From positions 1 through 15,404 of the forward strand of contig JARBUP010000040.1 in assembly GCA_029239575.1 (NCBI GenBank): 15,404 bases of DNA, in the 5' to 3' direction. Within the stretch, counting starts at the first letter, position 1; each line of letters opens with the position of its first letter. Shown here one piece after another: positions 14,386-15,404 of the stretch. This stretch comes from Bacillota bacterium (GTDB lineage: Bacteria; Bacillota; Clostridia; Tissierellales; Sedimentibacteraceae). Position numbers and translations under genes: made by a program. The notes under the pieces were generated by a model. It was not told where the DNA came from and did no database searches. It was given only the letters and a program-made list of their open reading frames with translations.

Positions 14386-14505
14386 TTAATTTTTTGTAAA
14401 TTTTAAAAGTGCATTAACAACACCATATAACATTATCATAACTATGAATATTGCAGCCATGCCCAAACCCATAAGTTCTAATGATTTAATTACTGTTTCG
14501 CCCAT
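14386..14505 (-). CDS. OadG-related small membrane subunit (39 residues)
   Basis: This short frame encodes MGETVIKSLELMGLGMAAIF followed by IVMIMLYGVVNALLKFTKN: one membrane helix (about 10-33) with a short acidic N terminus and a basic C terminus. The xMGLGMxxIFxVMxxLY pattern is that of the gamma subunit of sodium-pumping decarboxylases (OadG), whose single helix holds the beta subunit to the catalytic subunit. It lacks the soluble Pro/Ala-rich tail found in full OadG proteins. The ribosome site is strong (GGAGGAAATAAAATG), and the gene begins 11 bases after the beta-subunit stop codon, which supports it being real despite its size. Confidence 0.85.
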   Translation of the reverse strand: MGETVIKSLELMGLGMAAIFIVMIMLYGVVNALLKFTKN

Positions 14506-14516
14506 TTTATTTCCTC

Positions 14517-15404
14517 CTACATCAATCCTGGTACTAAACCTATTATAACTCCGCCGGCTATAACAGATGCTATCTGACCAGATACGTTAGCGCCAACTGC
14601 ATGCATTAACAAGTGGTTTTGTGAATCTTCTTCAAGACCCATTTTTTGAATAACTCTTGATGACATAGGGAATGCTGAAATTCCTGCTGCACCAACCATT
14701 GGATTTATTTTTTCTTTCAAGAATATATTCAAGAATTTAGCAAATAAACATCCTGCTATTGAGTCGAATACAAATGCTAAAAGTCCAAGTCCCATGATTA
14801 AAGCAGTGTTTAAAGAAATAAATGCTTCTGCTGTCATAGTTGCTGAAATTGTAAGACCTAATAATAATGTAATTAAGTTTACAAGATCCTTTTGAGCTGT
14901 TTCAGATAATGCTCTTAAAACTCCGCATTCTCTTATTAAGTTTCCAAACATTAAGAAACCAACTAATGATATTGATGCAGGAGCTACAAGACCAGCTATT
15001 ATTGTAACTGCTATTGGGAATATAAGTCTTGTCATTCTTGTAACAGATTTCGGGTTATATTTCATTCTAATTTGACGATCTTTTTTTGTAGTAACCATTT
15101 TAATTGCAATTGGTTGTATAATTGGAACCAATGCCATATATGAATAAGCTGCTACTGCTATAGGTCCAATATAATTGCTTTTTAAAACTTGAGAAACCAA
15201 TATTGATGTAGGACCATCAGCTGCACCAATTATTCCAATTGAAGCTGCATCTTGTATAGGGAAATTTAATAACGCTGCTATAGTAATTGTAGCAAAGATA
15301 CCAAACTGTGCTGCTGCACCAAACAACAATAATCTTGGGTTAGAAAGAAGAGGTCCGAAATCTATCATTGCTCCAATTCCTATAAATAATAAAAGTGGCA
15401 TCAT
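14517..15404 (-). CDS. Sodium-translocating decarboxylase beta subunit, 5' part outside window
   Basis: The C-terminal 295 residues of an OadB/MmdB/GcdB-type protein, the integral membrane subunit that couples decarboxylation of carboxybiotin to export of Na+. The window edge cuts the N terminus: family members have roughly 70-80 more residues before the segment that begins PLLLFIGIGAMIDFGPL, and the Met at the edge is probably internal. Key motifs are IGIIGAADGPTSI with the Na+-pathway Asp (residue 63 of this fragment) and, near the end, HAVGANVSGQIASV with the conserved Asn and Ser. Multiple membrane helices are evident. The biotin carrier and carboxyltransferase genes are probably upstream, outside the window. 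Which acid is decarboxylated (oxaloacetate, methylmalonyl-CoA or glutaconyl-CoA) cannot be told from the beta subunit alone, so I give no gene symbol. Confidence 0.92.
   Translation of the reverse strand: MMPLLLFIGIGAMIDFGPLLSNPRLLLFGAAAQFGIFATITIAALLNFPIQDAASIGIIGAADGPTSILVSQVLKSNYIGPIAVAAYSYMALVPIIQPIAIKMVTTKKDRQIRMKYNPKSVTRMTRLIFPIAVTIIAGLVAPASISLVGFLMFGNLIRECGVLRALSETAQKDLVNLITLLLGLTISATMTAEAFISLNTALIMGLGLLAFVFDSIAGCLFAKFLNIFLKEKINPMVGAAGISAFPMSSRVIQKMGLEEDSQNHLLMHAVGANVSGQIASVIAGGVIIGLVPGLM

Overview
The window is a low-GC (estimated by eye at under one third G+C), gene-dense stretch typical of an anaerobic Firmicute of the class Clostridia. A complete walRKHI cassette marks it as a Gram-positive with a Bacillus-type cell-wall two-component system. 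A sodium-pumping decarboxylase beta subunit with a tiny OadG-related partner points to an amino-acid or organic-acid fermenter. A Tissierellales/Sedimentibacter-like host would fit, but that placement is inference from gene style only. I see no rRNA, tRNA, CRISPR array, prophage or transposase gene.

Layout from the high-coordinate end, since all genes but one are on the minus strand. (1) 15404-13960: the 3' part of the membrane beta subunit of a Na+-translocating decarboxylase, a 39-residue OadG-related subunit, and an unrecognised two-helix membrane protein, closed by a terminator. (2) 13855-11177: secD and secF (overlapping), then a hotdog-fold thioesterase, served by an extended -10 promoter with a dyad across its -35 region and closed by hairpins. 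(3) 11176-10657: the only long non-coding stretch, a mosaic of REP-like repeats, a GC-rich structured block and terminator hairpins. (4) 10656-9094: recX and a PAS-GGDEF-type protein whose GGDEF motif is degenerate. (5) 9049-7865, plus strand: an AprX-like subtilisin without a signal peptide, sharing a terminator with the GGDEF gene. (6) 7748-1551: walR, walK, walH, walI, then murA with its own promoter. (7) 1376-9: a transglutaminase-like protein with an intact Cys-His-Asp triad and no export signal.

How the genes fit together: WalK/WalR sense and control cell-wall metabolism in Firmicutes, with WalH and WalI as membrane-anchored modulators. Here murA, the first committed step of peptidoglycan synthesis, sits where Bacillus has walJ and an HtrA-type protease. 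The cassette therefore couples a cell-wall sensor to a cell-wall precursor enzyme, at least by position. SecDF assists protein export, and RecX modulates RecA.

Most of the window is ordinary core genome. The less ordinary parts are the structured intergenic mosaic at 10.75-11.17 kb, the elaborate hairpins on both sides of murA, the degenerate GGDEF protein co-transcribed with recX, the Cys cluster in the subtilisin propeptide region, and the decarboxylase-linked small genes. I did not find a convincing wholly new multi-gene system.
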